This document shows positions 8,801-17,713 of a stretch of DNA of 64,000 nucleotides, one piece after another. Within the stretch, counting starts at the first letter, position 1. Every line of letters starts with the position of its first letter. Origin of the DNA: Phycisphaerales bacterium (GTDB lineage: Bacteria > Planctomycetota > Phycisphaerae > Phycisphaerales > SM1A02); NCBI GenBank assembly GCA_009691915.1, contig SIAD01000006.1, positions 62,001 to 126,000 on the forward strand, read 5' to 3'. Under the pieces are notes generated by a model. The model was given only the letters and a program-made list of their open reading frames with translations. It did not search any database and was not told the DNA's origin. The position numbers and the translations under genes were made by a program.

Positions 8801-8861
8801 TTCCAGAATATTCCTGGTTGAATTTCCGTCAATGTTCCGCGCAAATTTCCAGCATCATTCC
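8801..8861. repeat. Helically spaced TTCC/GGAA array
   Basis: TTCC occurs at 8801, 8811, 8824, 8835, 8847 and 8858, that is every 10-13 bases and always preceded by an A/T-rich triplet, between divergent genes. A further TTCC is at 8754. A near-palindrome, GAATATTC, sits at 8806-8813. It could be a multi-site operator, or, read on the minus strand as GGA repeats, an RNA-binding site array in the leader of the minus-strand gene. Confidence 0.55.
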
Positions 8862-8884
8862 CGCAAGCCAGAAGGGATTGCCTA

Positions 8885-10114
8885 GTGACACCAAGGGTCT
8901 CACCCACCGGATCCATCGGAATCCAACAGGTGAGCGACGCATTGACGACAGCCCAGGATGCGCTCCGGCGCGCGGTGGGTGCTCGGGTCGAGGGAACCGG
9001 TTTTCGAGGAGTCGACATCATCAGTGCGTTTGGAATTGACGCAAAACTCGCGTGGAAGGTCGGACGGCTGTGCCGATCCAACGACCCTTTCGGTTGCGTT
9101 CGGTACCTCCCCGGGGAGAAGGGCTGGACGATTCTTCTCAATCGGATGGTTCGTGTGGGGATCGAGACGGCCATGATTGACGAACTCGCGCGGACCTTTG
9201 AGTCGGTCCGCCGTTGCGGCAAAGCATGGGCGGGCGAGTCGAGCGCGTTCACCCTGATGGCTGCCGGATTGGTGAAGAACCCAGATCCGCGCGTAGGTCT
9301 CGAACACCGTCGCAATCATGTCATCAGTGGCAGTTTTGTGTGGGGAATTCGCGCTCGGAGCCTGGTGAGGCTCGACATCCTCAAACCGAACCCCAACAGC
9401 GACAATCAGGAGCTGATCACGATCCGAGGATTTGTCGATGTCGAGCGCCTTCGGGCTGATGCCCCGTGGTATCTCGAAGTTCCGTTCTGCGTGGAAGACG
9501 ATGCGTCGTGCGCGTTGCCCGTCAGGTTCAGCCCGCTCGACAGCGACGACCGCAGCCGGGTCGGACCATTCCTAATGAAACGGTTCTGCTCGAAATCCCT
9601 TCCCAGATTCCAAACACCAAAGATTGAGCGCGTCCCCAGTGTTGTCGAACTCCCTGTCGGCGCCGTCGGGATTGAGGAGCGATTCACGCTCTTTCACGGG
9701 GCCATGGTGGGCGGCGCACTTCCCAAGCGCAAGTCCGACGCGAACAAGGTCGCGACACTCATGCTCAAGGTTCAGACTCCCTGCGAGTGTGTCATGTTTG
9801 ACACGGTGGTTCATCGGGACCTTGCGCGGCCGGGTTGGAGCCCCATCCCGGAAGTGTTCATTGTTCTCGATGGATATCGCGGTCAGTTCTCACACCAGAA
9901 TCGAGATCGACTGCCGATTGAACTCAAACCTGTCGAACTGTCACCCGGGCGTCGCTCCTACCGGACCGATTCGTTCGATCAGATGGCTGGGCTCATCGAC
10001 GCTGCGTTTGCCCGGACTGGATGGGATCCTGCAGAGTTCAGGCACTTCCGGACGGAACTTCCGTATCCACCGGTCCCGTCGGCGCTGACGATCAACATCC
10101 CACTGCTCGATTGA
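8885..10114 (+). CDS. Unrecognised 409-residue protein
   Basis: I do not recognise a characterised family. The product is cytoplasmic in appearance, with no signal peptide or membrane helices. The N-terminal third (about 10-130) is predicted helical and contains GFRGVDIISAFGIDAKLAWK, which has the look of a helix-turn-helix or an all-helical regulator core; the rest looks mixed alpha/beta, with conserved-looking phrases such as WYLEVPFCVEDDASCALPV and LFHGAMVGGALPKRK. GTG at 8885 has a Shine-Dalgarno (AGAAGGG) 8 bases upstream, and a good sigma-70 promoter lies at 8761-8788, separated from it by a TTCC-repeat leader. DNA binding is only a suggestion from the N-terminal pattern and from the array beside it. 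Confidence 0.7.
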   Translation: MTPRVSPTGSIGIQQVSDALTTAQDALRRAVGARVEGTGFRGVDIISAFGIDAKLAWKVGRLCRSNDPFGCVRYLPGEKGWTILLNRMVRVGIETAMIDELARTFESVRRCGKAWAGESSAFTLMAAGLVKNPDPRVGLEHRRNHVISGSFVWGIRARSLVRLDILKPNPNSDNQELITIRGFVDVERLRADAPWYLEVPFCVEDDASCALPVRFSPLDSDDRSRVGPFLMKRFCSKSLPRFQTPKIERVPSVVELPVGAVGIEERFTLFHGAMVGGALPKRKSDANKVATLMLKVQTPCECVMFDTVVHRDLARPGWSPIPEVFIVLDGYRGQFSHQNRDRLPIELKPVELSPGRRSYRTDSFDQMAGLIDAAFARTGWDPAEFRHFRTELPYPPVPSALTINIPLLD

Positions 10115-10128
10115 CGCGGCGCCACCAC

Positions 10129-10134
10129 TAGACT
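10129..10134 (+). promoter_or_regulatory. -10-like TAGACT, ettA
   Basis: TAGACT ends 9 bases before the ettA ATG, with no Shine-Dalgarno between. This fits a near-leaderless transcript. A TTGACG upstream (10111) is too close to act as its -35. Confidence 0.4.
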
Positions 10135-10143
10135 GGCTGGGCT

Positions 10144-11847
10144 ATGGCCGTCCCAGGAAAAAGCACTCCCGAGTCAGTCCGAGTGATCTGCTCGATGCTG
10201 CGCATCAGCAAGACCATCGCCCGTCGGGAGATCCTCAAGGACATCTCGATCTCCTACTACTACGGAGCGAAGATCGGTGTGCTGGGGCTCAACGGCAGCG
10301 GCAAGTCGACGCTGCTGAGGATCATGGCGGGTCTCGATACGGAGTTTGATGGATCGATTGAACGCGCGCCGGGGTTTACGAGTGGACTCCTGGAACAGGA
10401 GCCTCTGGCCAACGAGTCGCGCACCGTGCTCGAGGTAGTCAAGGAAGGGGCCAAGGAAACCTACGGACTTCTCGCGCAATTCGACGAAATCAATGCGCAA
10501 TTCGCCAATGAGATGACCGCCGATCAGATGGACAAACTGATGGCCCGCCAAGCCAAGGTGCAGGAACTGCTCGATGCCCGGGACGCATGGACGATTGACA
10601 ACCAGATCGAGATGGCGATGGACGCGCTGCGATGTCCGCCTGCGGAGCAGACGCTCGACACTGTGTCTGGTGGAGAACGCCGCCGCGTCGCACTTACCCG
10701 GCTGCTCATGCAGAAGCCGGACATTCTGCTTCTCGACGAGCCGACGAACCATCTTGATGCCGAGAGCGTCGCTTGGCTCGAACACCACCTGGCGTCCTAC
10801 GCAGGCACCGTCATCGCGGTCACCCACGACCGGTACTTCCTCGACAATGTCGCAGGGTGGATCCTTGAGCTTGATCGAGGAATGGGGATTCCCTACCGCG
10901 GTAACTACACCGCGTGGCTCGAACAGAAGCAGGGGCGACTCGCCACCGAGGAGAAGCAGGCGTCAGCGAGACAGAAGTCGCTGGCCCGGGAACTCGATTG
11001 GATCCGTCAGAGTCCCAAGGGGAGGCAGGCCAAGAGCAAGGCGCGCGTCGCCAACTATGAGCGCATGCTCTCCGATGATGTCGCCCGCGCGAGAGCGGCG
11101 GAAATCGAGATCTTCATTCCACCGGGTCCGCGACTGGGGAATGTGGTCATTCACGCTAAGAATGTCGTCAAGAGCTTCGGGGACAAGATCCTTCTCGACG
11201 GAGCAAGCTTCGAGATCCCGCCCGGTGCGATTGTCGGGGTGATCGGCCCCAACGGTGCCGGCAAGACGACTCTGTTCCGGATGATCCTCGGCAGCGAGAG
11301 AGTGGACGCCGGCGAGTTCGTCGTGGGCGAGACCGTAAAGCTCGGATATGTCGAGCAGCTCCGGGATTCGCTGTCACCGACAGATTCGATCTGGCAGGCG
11401 ATCACCGATTCTCAAGAAGAGATCATGCTCGGGCCGGTGAAGGTGAACAGCCGCGCCTATGTCGCGCGCTTCGGCTTCTCCGGTACAGACCAGCAGAAGT
11501 CGTGCGGGAACCTCTCCGGCGGCGAGCGCAATCGCGTGCATCTGGCACGGATGCTTCGGCAGGGGAGCAATGTCATCCTCTTCGACGAACCCACCAATGA
11601 CCTCGATGTCAACACGATGCGGTCCCTCGAAGAGGCCATTGAGAGCTTTGGCGGAACCGCAGTAATCGTCAGCCACGATCGTTGGTTCCTCGACCGCGTG
11701 GCGACTCACATTCTCGCCTTCGAGGGAGAGAGCCGTGTTCACTTTCACTCGGGAAACTTCTCGGAGTACGAAGAAGATCGGCAGCGGCGTCTCGGCGATG
11801 CGGGGGTGACCGGTCGGGTCAAGTACCGCAAGCTCACCCGCGCTTGA
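10144..11847 (+). CDS. ettA: EttA, ABC-F translational throttle
   Basis: ABC-F ATPase that binds the ribosomal E site and gates entry of 70S initiation complexes into elongation according to the ATP/ADP ratio. The 567-residue product has two ABC modules without membrane segments. Module 1: Walker A GLNGSGKST, signature VSGGERRRVAL, Walker B LLLDEPTNHLD. A linker with basic helices (KSLARELDWIRQSPKGRQAK) holds the EttA-type P-site interaction region. Module 2: GPNGAGKTT, NLSGGERNRVHLAR, LFDEPTNDLDV. The C-terminal ending GRVKYRKLTRA is characteristic of EttA rather than Uup or other ABC-F groups. The N-terminus is about 12 residues longer than the E. coli protein. Confidence 0.93.
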   Translation: MAVPGKSTPESVRVICSMLRISKTIARREILKDISISYYYGAKIGVLGLNGSGKSTLLRIMAGLDTEFDGSIERAPGFTSGLLEQEPLANESRTVLEVVKEGAKETYGLLAQFDEINAQFANEMTADQMDKLMARQAKVQELLDARDAWTIDNQIEMAMDALRCPPAEQTLDTVSGGERRRVALTRLLMQKPDILLLDEPTNHLDAESVAWLEHHLASYAGTVIAVTHDRYFLDNVAGWILELDRGMGIPYRGNYTAWLEQKQGRLATEEKQASARQKSLARELDWIRQSPKGRQAKSKARVANYERMLSDDVARARAAEIEIFIPPGPRLGNVVIHAKNVVKSFGDKILLDGASFEIPPGAIVGVIGPNGAGKTTLFRMILGSERVDAGEFVVGETVKLGYVEQLRDSLSPTDSIWQAITDSQEEIMLGPVKVNSRAYVARFGFSGTDQQKSCGNLSGGERNRVHLARMLRQGSNVILFDEPTNDLDVNTMRSLEEAIESFGGTAVIVSHDRWFLDRVATHILAFEGESRVHFHSGNFSEYEEDRQRRLGDAGVTGRVKYRKLTRA

Positions 11848-11874
11848 GTGCACAGATAGCCGTCGGCGCTGGAA

Positions 11875-13056
11875 CTAATCCTTCGCGCGCCAGTCGAGCC
11901 CTTCGGGCAGAGTCGAGAAGTTTTCGCAGCCCGCCTCCGTGACGACGACCATGTCCTCGACACGGATGCCCCCAAGACCCGGCTGGTAGAGGCCTGGTTC
12001 GACTGTGAGGATGTCGCCAATGACAAGCTGAGGACCCTTCTCTGCCAGCAGCGGAGGTTCGTGAACTTCGAGGCCGACGCCGTGGCCGGTGCCGTGGGTC
12101 ATTCTGGCCTGGACCCAGGTTTCGTCGCTGCGCGGCATCCCCACGCCGAAGCCCGCATCACGGAGGACACGCACAGCCTCCGCATGCACGGCGGCCCCAG
12201 TGACACCGGGAGCGATGACGGCGATGGCCGCCCGTTTCGCCTCAACAACCGCTCCGTGCATCCGTGCGAGCTCGCTGTTGATCGCGCCATGCACGACGGT
12301 GCGGGTGCAGTCGCCGTGATAGAGCGTCCGCTTTGACCTCGGAAAAATGTCGATGATGATCGGCTCGCATGTGCGCAATTCCCCCTGGCCGAGGTGATGG
12401 CAATCGCTTCCCTGTGCACCGCCCGCGATGATCGACTCGGGGTTCTGGTAGCCGCGCCTGAGCAGGAAGACATCGATCGCCTCGCGCAGCCGCTGCGATG
12501 TCAGCGGCTTGCCGTCGCGCACAAGCACCCCTTCGGCGGTCGTCGAGGCACTGGCCACCAGTTCACAGGCCATCCGCACGACCGCCTCCGTGTCCGCCTG
12601 ACACTGGCGCAGCGAGGCAACCTCCGTGGGGTCCTTCGTGCGCCGGTCGGACACTCCAGCTTCGAGATCGCACGAGACCTTGAGGCCCGCCGCCGCGAGC
12701 ACATGCCAATAGATCGCCGGAGTTGACCGATCCAGTTCCACCGAAGTTGCCCCCGATCGCTTGACACACTCCGCCACCGCCTGAGCCGTGGCGGTTTCGC
12801 GATCTCCGGAGAGTCCGCCAGCCGGGGGAAAGTCCGACGGCGAGAAGAAGTGATCCGCCCGTGCCGCCTGCCGCGCCCGATCGACCTCGATGTCACGCAG
12901 GATCAGGATTCGCTTGGGTGTCGTTGAGCCGTGGAGCCCTTCGACCGTAACGAGCGCGGCCGGGTCCCCCACAGAAAACCTCACGCGGTGATAGAGCGAC
13001 ATATTGAGCGCCGGAACTCCGGCGCAGACGGTGACGCGGGTTGGTGGGTTCGCCAA
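11875..13056 (-). CDS. M24 family metallopeptidase
   Basis: Pita-bread-fold metallopeptidase of the Xaa-Pro aminopeptidase/methionine aminopeptidase superfamily, 393 residues. An N-terminal creatinase-like domain (1-150) precedes the catalytic domain. Likely dinuclear metal ligands: the two Asp in IIIDIFPRSKRTLYHGD, His in MTHGTGHGVGLEVHE, Glu in LTVEPGLY and Glu in IRVEDMVVV; all five positions are filled. Substrate class (X-Pro dipeptides versus others) cannot be read from sequence. It is the last gene of the minus-strand lpx operon, starting 3 bases after the preceding hypothetical gene. It converges on ettA. Confidence 0.85.
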   Translation of the reverse strand: MANPPTRVTVCAGVPALNMSLYHRVRFSVGDPAALVTVEGLHGSTTPKRILILRDIEVDRARQAARADHFFSPSDFPPAGGLSGDRETATAQAVAECVKRSGATSVELDRSTPAIYWHVLAAAGLKVSCDLEAGVSDRRTKDPTEVASLRQCQADTEAVVRMACELVASASTTAEGVLVRDGKPLTSQRLREAIDVFLLRRGYQNPESIIAGGAQGSDCHHLGQGELRTCEPIIIDIFPRSKRTLYHGDCTRTVVHGAINSELARMHGAVVEAKRAAIAVIAPGVTGAAVHAEAVRVLRDAGFGVGMPRSDETWVQARMTHGTGHGVGLEVHEPPLLAEKGPQLVIGDILTVEPGLYQPGLGGIRVEDMVVVTEAGCENFSTLPEGLDWRAKD

Positions 13057-13059
13057 TGA

Positions 13060-13776
13060 CTAGCCCTTTGATCCCTGGCGCGCTGGCGTCGATGTCCCCA
13101 AGCCATCGTCCTTCGGCGCAGAATCGCGCATCTCCATCTCCGCCTGTTCACAAAGGGAGCCGAGCGTTGTGTGCAGCTGTTCGTGTTCGGGGATCGCGTC
13201 AAGGAGGCACATCGCCGTGTCGACCTGCCGCACGGCATCCATTCCGGTGTCGATCATGCCGATCGCTGCGTCGCCAACCTGCTCGAGCGCCCACAGGAAC
13301 CACTCCTTTGAAGGGGCGTTGAGTTTGTCCGGCGGGTCGATCCGCGCGCGCACGGTCAAGAGCCCGATGGCAACGATGGGTATGAGTCCAAGTTGAGTGG
13401 TCGGCTCGCGGCAGAGGATCAGTGCGGGAACTTCGCGCTGCAGCGCCGAGAGGCGCACCCGCCGCGCATCCGCACCGACCAATGGTGGCTGGAGCATGTG
13501 GAGTCCCGGCGCAACCTTGTGGTCCTCTTCAAGTGGCTCGGACAGTTGCTTTACTCGCACCCCCTTGAGGGTCGCGGCCAGCTGCATTCGTTGGCGCCTG
13601 GCTTCCTGCAATGGCAGGACGATCTTTCGCATCCGCCCGAAGTCCCCGGCGCTGTGGGCCATCTCGAGTGCGCGCTGCGCAAGGCGCTCGGCTTCGAACC
13701 ACTTCGTCGCCTTCAGCGACGACTGCGCCTTCTGCATCAATTCTTCGATCCGCGCGGCCTTTGCAGGGCTGGTCAT
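13060..13776 (-). CDS. Hypothetical helical protein in lpx operon
   Basis: A 238-residue protein, not recognised. The first 70 residues (LMQKAQSSLKATKWFEAERL, then a similar helix) resemble a TPR-like helical pair. The middle contains LILCREPTTQLGLIPIVAIG, possibly a buried beta/alpha core, and the C-terminal region is helical. No signal peptide. It lies 9 bases after lpxA and 3 bases before the M24 peptidase gene, so it is almost surely cotranscribed with lipid A genes. No function is claimed. Confidence 0.7.
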   Translation of the reverse strand: MTSPAKAARIEELMQKAQSSLKATKWFEAERLAQRALEMAHSAGDFGRMRKIVLPLQEARRQRMQLAATLKGVRVKQLSEPLEEDHKVAPGLHMLQPPLVGADARRVRLSALQREVPALILCREPTTQLGLIPIVAIGLLTVRARIDPPDKLNAPSKEWFLWALEQVGDAAIGMIDTGMDAVRQVDTAMCLLDAIPEHEQLHTTLGSLCEQAEMEMRDSAPKDDGLGTSTPARQGSKG

Positions 13777-13785
13777 GGCGCGATC

Positions 13786-14622
13786 CTACCCCCTCAGCGC
13801 CCGAGGGGCTCGCTTGTTGTCGGTGCGCGCGACCTCGAGCGAACGGCCGTTGAGTCCGTCGCCGATCGCTCGGACACTGGCAATGATCTTGCGAACCGCC
13901 TTCGACTGGGGATAGTCCCTGAGCAGTCCCTCAACCTTCGACTCGATGTCACCCCCCTTGGCGCGGAAGACGCGCTTATATGCATCCTTTACCGCCTCTA
14001 GCTCGGTCTCGTTCCAGCCCAGCCGGCTCATAGCCACATGGTTGTAGCCGCGGATCGCGGCAGGAGAGCCCTCGACGAGCATGAAGGGAGGAACATCCAT
14101 GGAGACCCGCGACATCGCGCCGACGAAGCCGCAGTAGCCGACGCGTACGAAGTGGTGAAGCCCCGCACCGCCGCCGATGTTCGCGTGGTCGTCGATTTGG
14201 ACATGGCCGGCGAGCATGGCGTTGTTGGCGAAGATGCAGTGGTTCCCGATGATCGAGTCGTGGGCGATGTGGACATTCCCCATCACCAGGTTGTGGGATC
14301 CGAGGCGAGTGATCCCGCCGCCATTCCCGGTGCCTCGGTGGATAGTCGAATGCTCTCGGACAATGTTGAAGTTCCCCATCTCGAGCCAAGTCGGCTCTCC
14401 GTGAAACTTGAGATCCTGCGGATCGCCGCCGATGATCGCGTAGGGGTGGACTTCGTTTCCCTTCCCCATGCGGGTCATCGCGGTGATGTGGACATGCGAA
14501 CGGAGCACGCAGTCCTCCGCGAGGTAGACGCGCGGCCCGATCGTGCAGTACGGCCCCACGGTGACGCTTGGGGCGAGCTCGGCACTGGCATCGATGACCG
14601 CAGTGGGATGAATCTTTGACAT
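13786..14622 (-). CDS. lpxA: LpxA, UDP-GlcNAc acyltransferase
   Basis: First enzyme of lipid A synthesis: it transfers a 3-hydroxyacyl chain from ACP to UDP-GlcNAc in the cytoplasm. The 278-residue product begins IHPTAVIDASAELAPSVTVG and is a left-handed beta-helix of hexapeptide repeats, followed by a helical C-terminal domain. The catalytic base His is in NVHIAHDSIIG. The YCGFVGAMSRVSMDVPPFML block and GYNHVAMSRLGW are typical LpxA features. It lies 3 bases after the lpxC-fabZ gene. A second LpxA-like gene lies at 55188-55991; this one, embedded with lpxD and lpxC, is the more likely true LpxA. Confidence 0.93.
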   Translation of the reverse strand: MSKIHPTAVIDASAELAPSVTVGPYCTIGPRVYLAEDCVLRSHVHITAMTRMGKGNEVHPYAIIGGDPQDLKFHGEPTWLEMGNFNIVREHSTIHRGTGNGGGITRLGSHNLVMGNVHIAHDSIIGNHCIFANNAMLAGHVQIDDHANIGGGAGLHHFVRVGYCGFVGAMSRVSMDVPPFMLVEGSPAAIRGYNHVAMSRLGWNETELEAVKDAYKRVFRAKGGDIESKVEGLLRDYPQSKAVRKIIASVRAIGDGLNGRSLEVARTDNKRAPRALRG

Positions 14623-14625
14623 CTC

Positions 14626-16005
14626 TTACTCGAACTCCGCATCGACCATCATGAACCGGATCTGGGCCTCGGCGGCCAATTTACCTTGCACCCAGGCGCG
14701 GCACTGCACCGCTGCGCTGCGAGCACTCGCGCGCATCGTCTCCGCCTCGATCACCAGCTGGTCGCCGGGGGTGACCGCCTTGCGCAGCTTGACCTTGTCA
14801 AGGGAGAGGAGCACGGCAACCTTTCCGGTGTGCTCGAGCGTCTGTGAGAGCAGGAGTCCACCCAACTGCGCCATCGACTCGACCAGCATTACGCCCGGCA
14901 TGATCGGAGTTCCGGGATAGTGCCCCGGGAAATAAGGTTCGTTGATGGTGACATTCTTGATGCCTACTGCCCTTCGATTCCCCTCGATCTCGACGACGCG
15001 GTCGATGAGGAGCATGGGGTAGCGGTGGGGCATGATGCGGGCGATCGCGCGGGCATCGAGCACGCGACCGCTGCCGGCGATGTGTGCACGCGACGCGGCA
15101 CAGACTTGCTCATAAATCCGCCGCGCGAGCCGTCGATTGAGATCGTGTCCGGACCGCTGGGCGATCACCTTGCCCTGGAGGCGAACTCCGGCGAGAGCGA
15201 GGTCCCCGATGACATCAAGCACCTTGTGCCTGACACACTCATCGGGAAAGCGAAATGCGTTGTCCACCGGACCGTCATCATCGATCACGAGCGCATCGCG
15301 CGGTGTCAGGTGGCGGCACAGACCGGCCTTCCATAGCGCATCCGCTTCATGACGGAGGCTGAAGGTCCGTGCGGGGGCGATGTCCGCCCCATAGTCATCG
15401 CGCGAGAAGTCAAACTCGCGGGTCTGCCGTCCGATCGGCTTGGACACTGCGGAATAGTCGAGTTCGTAGGTCACTCGGTAGCACGGATCGTCGCTGGGAA
15501 GTGCAGCGACGAGCGCATCCTCTTCCTCAATCACAATAGGTTCGCTGATTCGGTGGATATGCACCGGGGCATCCTGGGCCACGATCCCTGCCGCTTTCAG
15601 CGGTTCGTAGAAGGGGAGGCTTGACCCATCACCGCTCGGGACCTCAGGACCCGAGATGCGGATGCGCAGGTTGTCGATCCCCAGCCCCACGATTGCGCTC
15701 AAACAGTGTTCGACCGTATCGATGGTGGCGTCGCCAACCCGCAGGGTCGTGCGGCGAGGCCGCGAGACCGCGCTGGTGATCAGAGCAGGGATGACGACAG
15801 GTGGATCGAGATCGACCCGCTCGAAGACGATCCCAAGACCCGCCGGGGCAGGGCAGAATTCCACCTCGGCATCGAGCCCCAGCAGAAGTCCCTTGCCACT
15901 CACGCGAGCCGAGGAGGCGATCGTCCGCTGGGGCGTAACAGTGCGCGAGGCGTCGCTGGGCGTCGCTGCGAATGCGCGCTCGATGTGCGGGGGTGTTGCG
16001 GTCAC
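14626..16005 (-). CDS. LpxC-FabZ fusion
   Basis: Bifunctional protein of 459 residues. N-terminal LpxC (about 24-305) is the zinc deacetylase that commits UDP-3-acyl-GlcNAc to lipid A; the catalytic Glu99 and zinc ligand His100 are in TVEHCLSAI, the other zinc ligands are His260 and Asp264 in DECVRHKVLDVIGD, and His287 lies in QRSGHDLN. C-terminal FabZ (about 318-459) is the 3-hydroxyacyl-ACP dehydratase, with catalytic His327 in MPHRYPMLLIDRV and Glu376 in PIMPGVMLVESMAQ. All catalytic residues are present. The fusion is known from Bacteroidetes and planctomycetes and ties lipid A flux to fatty acid synthesis. The gene overlaps lpxD by 4 bases. Confidence 0.94.
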   Translation of the reverse strand: MTATPPHIERAFAATPSDASRTVTPQRTIASSARVSGKGLLLGLDAEVEFCPAPAGLGIVFERVDLDPPVVIPALITSAVSRPRRTTLRVGDATIDTVEHCLSAIVGLGIDNLRIRISGPEVPSGDGSSLPFYEPLKAAGIVAQDAPVHIHRISEPIVIEEEDALVAALPSDDPCYRVTYELDYSAVSKPIGRQTREFDFSRDDYGADIAPARTFSLRHEADALWKAGLCRHLTPRDALVIDDDGPVDNAFRFPDECVRHKVLDVIGDLALAGVRLQGKVIAQRSGHDLNRRLARRIYEQVCAASRAHIAGSGRVLDARAIARIMPHRYPMLLIDRVVEIEGNRRAVGIKNVTINEPYFPGHYPGTPIMPGVMLVESMAQLGGLLLSQTLEHTGKVAVLLSLDKVKLRKAVTPGDQLVIEAETMRASARSAAVQCRAWVQGKLAAEAQIRFMMVDAEFE

Positions 16006-17045
16006 GGTGCTCCTGCCTTCGCAGCCTCCACCAGGCGCGCCAGGTCTCTCGCTAGCGGCGAAAGCTTCTGCAGCGCAAGCATATGTCTCATTTCGGTGCG
16101 GATTTCCCGCGCCGGCATTCCCCCCCAGGTCTCACCGGGAGGTACATCATTGATGAGCCCGGTCCGCGCCGCCAGTTGCGCGCCGTCGCCAACCGTTCGG
16201 TGATCGGCAATCCCCGAGGCCGCTCCGATGCGACACCAACTTCCGATCGTCGAACTCCCCGCCACTCCCGAGAGAGCCGCCATCACCGTGTTACTGCCGA
16301 TCCGGACATTGTGGCCGACCTGGCAGAGGTTGTCGAGTTTCGTTCCGGCGCAGATCCGTGTGGCGCCAAATGTTCCCCGGTCGACGCAGGTGCAACTGCC
16401 GATTTCAACCGAGTCTTCCAACACCACATGGCCGAGGTGGGGGATGTGCACGAGCGACTTCCCGTCTGGCGCCGGGCGATACCCGAATCCATCGGTACCG
16501 ATGACAGCTCCGGCGTGAATGATCACATTGCGGCCGATGACGCACCGTTCGCGCACGACGGCGTTGGCATGGATCACGGTCCCCTCACCGATCGTGACGC
16601 CGGGGTAGATCCGTGCGCCGGGGTGGAGCACGACGCGCGCACCGATTGAGGCTCCCTTGCCGATGAAGACCAAGGCCCCGATGCGCGCGTCGATGCCGAC
16701 AGTCGCGCTGGCCTCGACGACGGCGCTGGAGTGAACGCCAACCTCGGGAAGTTCTTCAGGCTGAACAAACTGCGTCAGAAGCGTAATGATGGCGAGATCC
16801 GCATTATCGACGCGGATCAGAGTGCGAGTGACAGGGTCATGACCGGGGACTTCGATGCCCTGCGTGACCACCGCGACCATCGCCTGACACGCGCCCCACT
16901 TTCGGGCGTAACGCTCATTGCCGATGAATGTCACATCGGATCCAGATGCCGACCGCATGTCGTTGCACCCGGTGATGAGGGTTGACCCCGGTCCGTCGAG
17001 GGTGCCACCGATGCACTGGGCAAGCTGCTCGGCCGTGAAATCCAT
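16002..17045 (-). CDS. lpxD: LpxD, UDP-3-O-acylglucosamine N-acyltransferase
   Basis: Third step of lipid A synthesis: adds the N-linked 3-hydroxyacyl chain to UDP-3-O-acyl-GlcN. The 347-residue product has an N-terminal uridine-binding domain (about 1-100, with TLITGCNDMRSASGSDVTFI), a left-handed beta-helix (about 105-310) and a short C-terminal helix. The catalytic His is in LCQVGHNVRIG. The motif DGFGYRPAPDGKSLVHIPHL matches the family acceptor-binding block. It starts 3 bases after the downstream Skp-like gene's stop, within the bamA-to-M24 operon. Confidence 0.93.
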   Translation of the reverse strand: MDFTAEQLAQCIGGTLDGPGSTLITGCNDMRSASGSDVTFIGNERYARKWGACQAMVAVVTQGIEVPGHDPVTRTLIRVDNADLAIITLLTQFVQPEELPEVGVHSSAVVEASATVGIDARIGALVFIGKGASIGARVVLHPGARIYPGVTIGEGTVIHANAVVRERCVIGRNVIIHAGAVIGTDGFGYRPAPDGKSLVHIPHLGHVVLEDSVEIGSCTCVDRGTFGATRICAGTKLDNLCQVGHNVRIGSNTVMAALSGVAGSSTIGSWCRIGAASGIADHRTVGDGAQLAARTGLINDVPPGETWGGMPAREIRTEMRHMLALQKLSPLARDLARLVEAAKAGAP

Positions 17046-17048
17046 CGT

Positions 17049-17696
17049 TCAACTCTTCGTGGGCGTTGGTGCGGACGGTGTTGTCGTGTCCGCAGGCGGG
17101 GCCGTGTAGCCGGGATTGGCGGCGCGGAAGTCGCGGTTCATTCGTTCGATGAGCAGGTCGGTGAGGTCGAGGTTGCTGCTGGCATACAGCATGCGACGGC
17201 CACTGATCTGTTGCATCATTCCCTCGAGATTCGATGGGTTGATTGGAGGAATCGCATCATCGACGAAGACGACATCGATCCCGCTCTCCTTGGACACTAC
17301 TGCACAGGACTCGCGAACCTTGATGTAGGCGTCGCGGACCGTATTGGCGCGTTCGGACTCCAACTTGAGATCCGAGAATGTCTGGAGCGCGCTCAGGTCG
17401 CCCGCCTTGAGGACCGCCTTGTTCATCGCCGCCTTGTGGGCATCAGACCCGGGCTGGAAACTCTCAAGCTCCTCCTGCATGGCGCGGACTTCATCGGTGA
17501 TGGCGTCAACTCGGACCTGAAGCTCTGTTCTGAGCGCCGTGTTCTTGATCTCTGCCGCCTTGAGCTGGTCAAGCGAGCGGAAGACCTTCTCAATGTCGAC
17601 ACACGCGACGACCGCCGGCTTGGTGGCGACTGTGGCGGCCCAGAGGAGCGCGATCGATGCGATTGACGCCGGAATGAGTAGGCGAGTGAGTTTCAT
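17049..17696 (-). CDS. Skp/OmpH-like periplasmic protein 1
   Basis: Exported coiled-coil protein of the Skp/OmpH family, likely a periplasmic holdase for outer membrane proteins. The 215-residue product has a signal peptide (MKTS-like start, here MKLTRLLIPASIASIALLWA), then VACVDIEKVFRSLDQLKAAE, which matches the family opening (VD...F...), long charged helices, and the closing strand block GIDVVFVDDAIPP. The frame is open 21 bases further upstream, overlapping the previous gene, but AGGAG 8 bases before ATG 17696 and the signal peptide favour this start. The Pro/Thr-rich tail is low complexity. Lies between a second Skp-like gene and lpxD. Confidence 0.8.
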   Translation of the reverse strand: MKLTRLLIPASIASIALLWAATVATKPAVVACVDIEKVFRSLDQLKAAEIKNTALRTELQVRVDAITDEVRAMQEELESFQPGSDAHKAAMNKAVLKAGDLSALQTFSDLKLESERANTVRDAYIKVRESCAVVSKESGIDVVFVDDAIPPINPSNLEGMMQQISGRRMLYASSNLDLTDLLIERMNRDFRAANPGYTAPPADTTTPSAPTPTKS

Positions 17697-17713
17697 GGGT
17701 CGCTCCTGAGCCA

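Noticed and set aside
10111-10134. TTGACG with TAGACT as a -35/-10 promoter of ettA
   Set aside because: The spacer is only 12 bases; the TTGA belongs to the stop of the upstream gene. Only the -10-like hexamer is kept.
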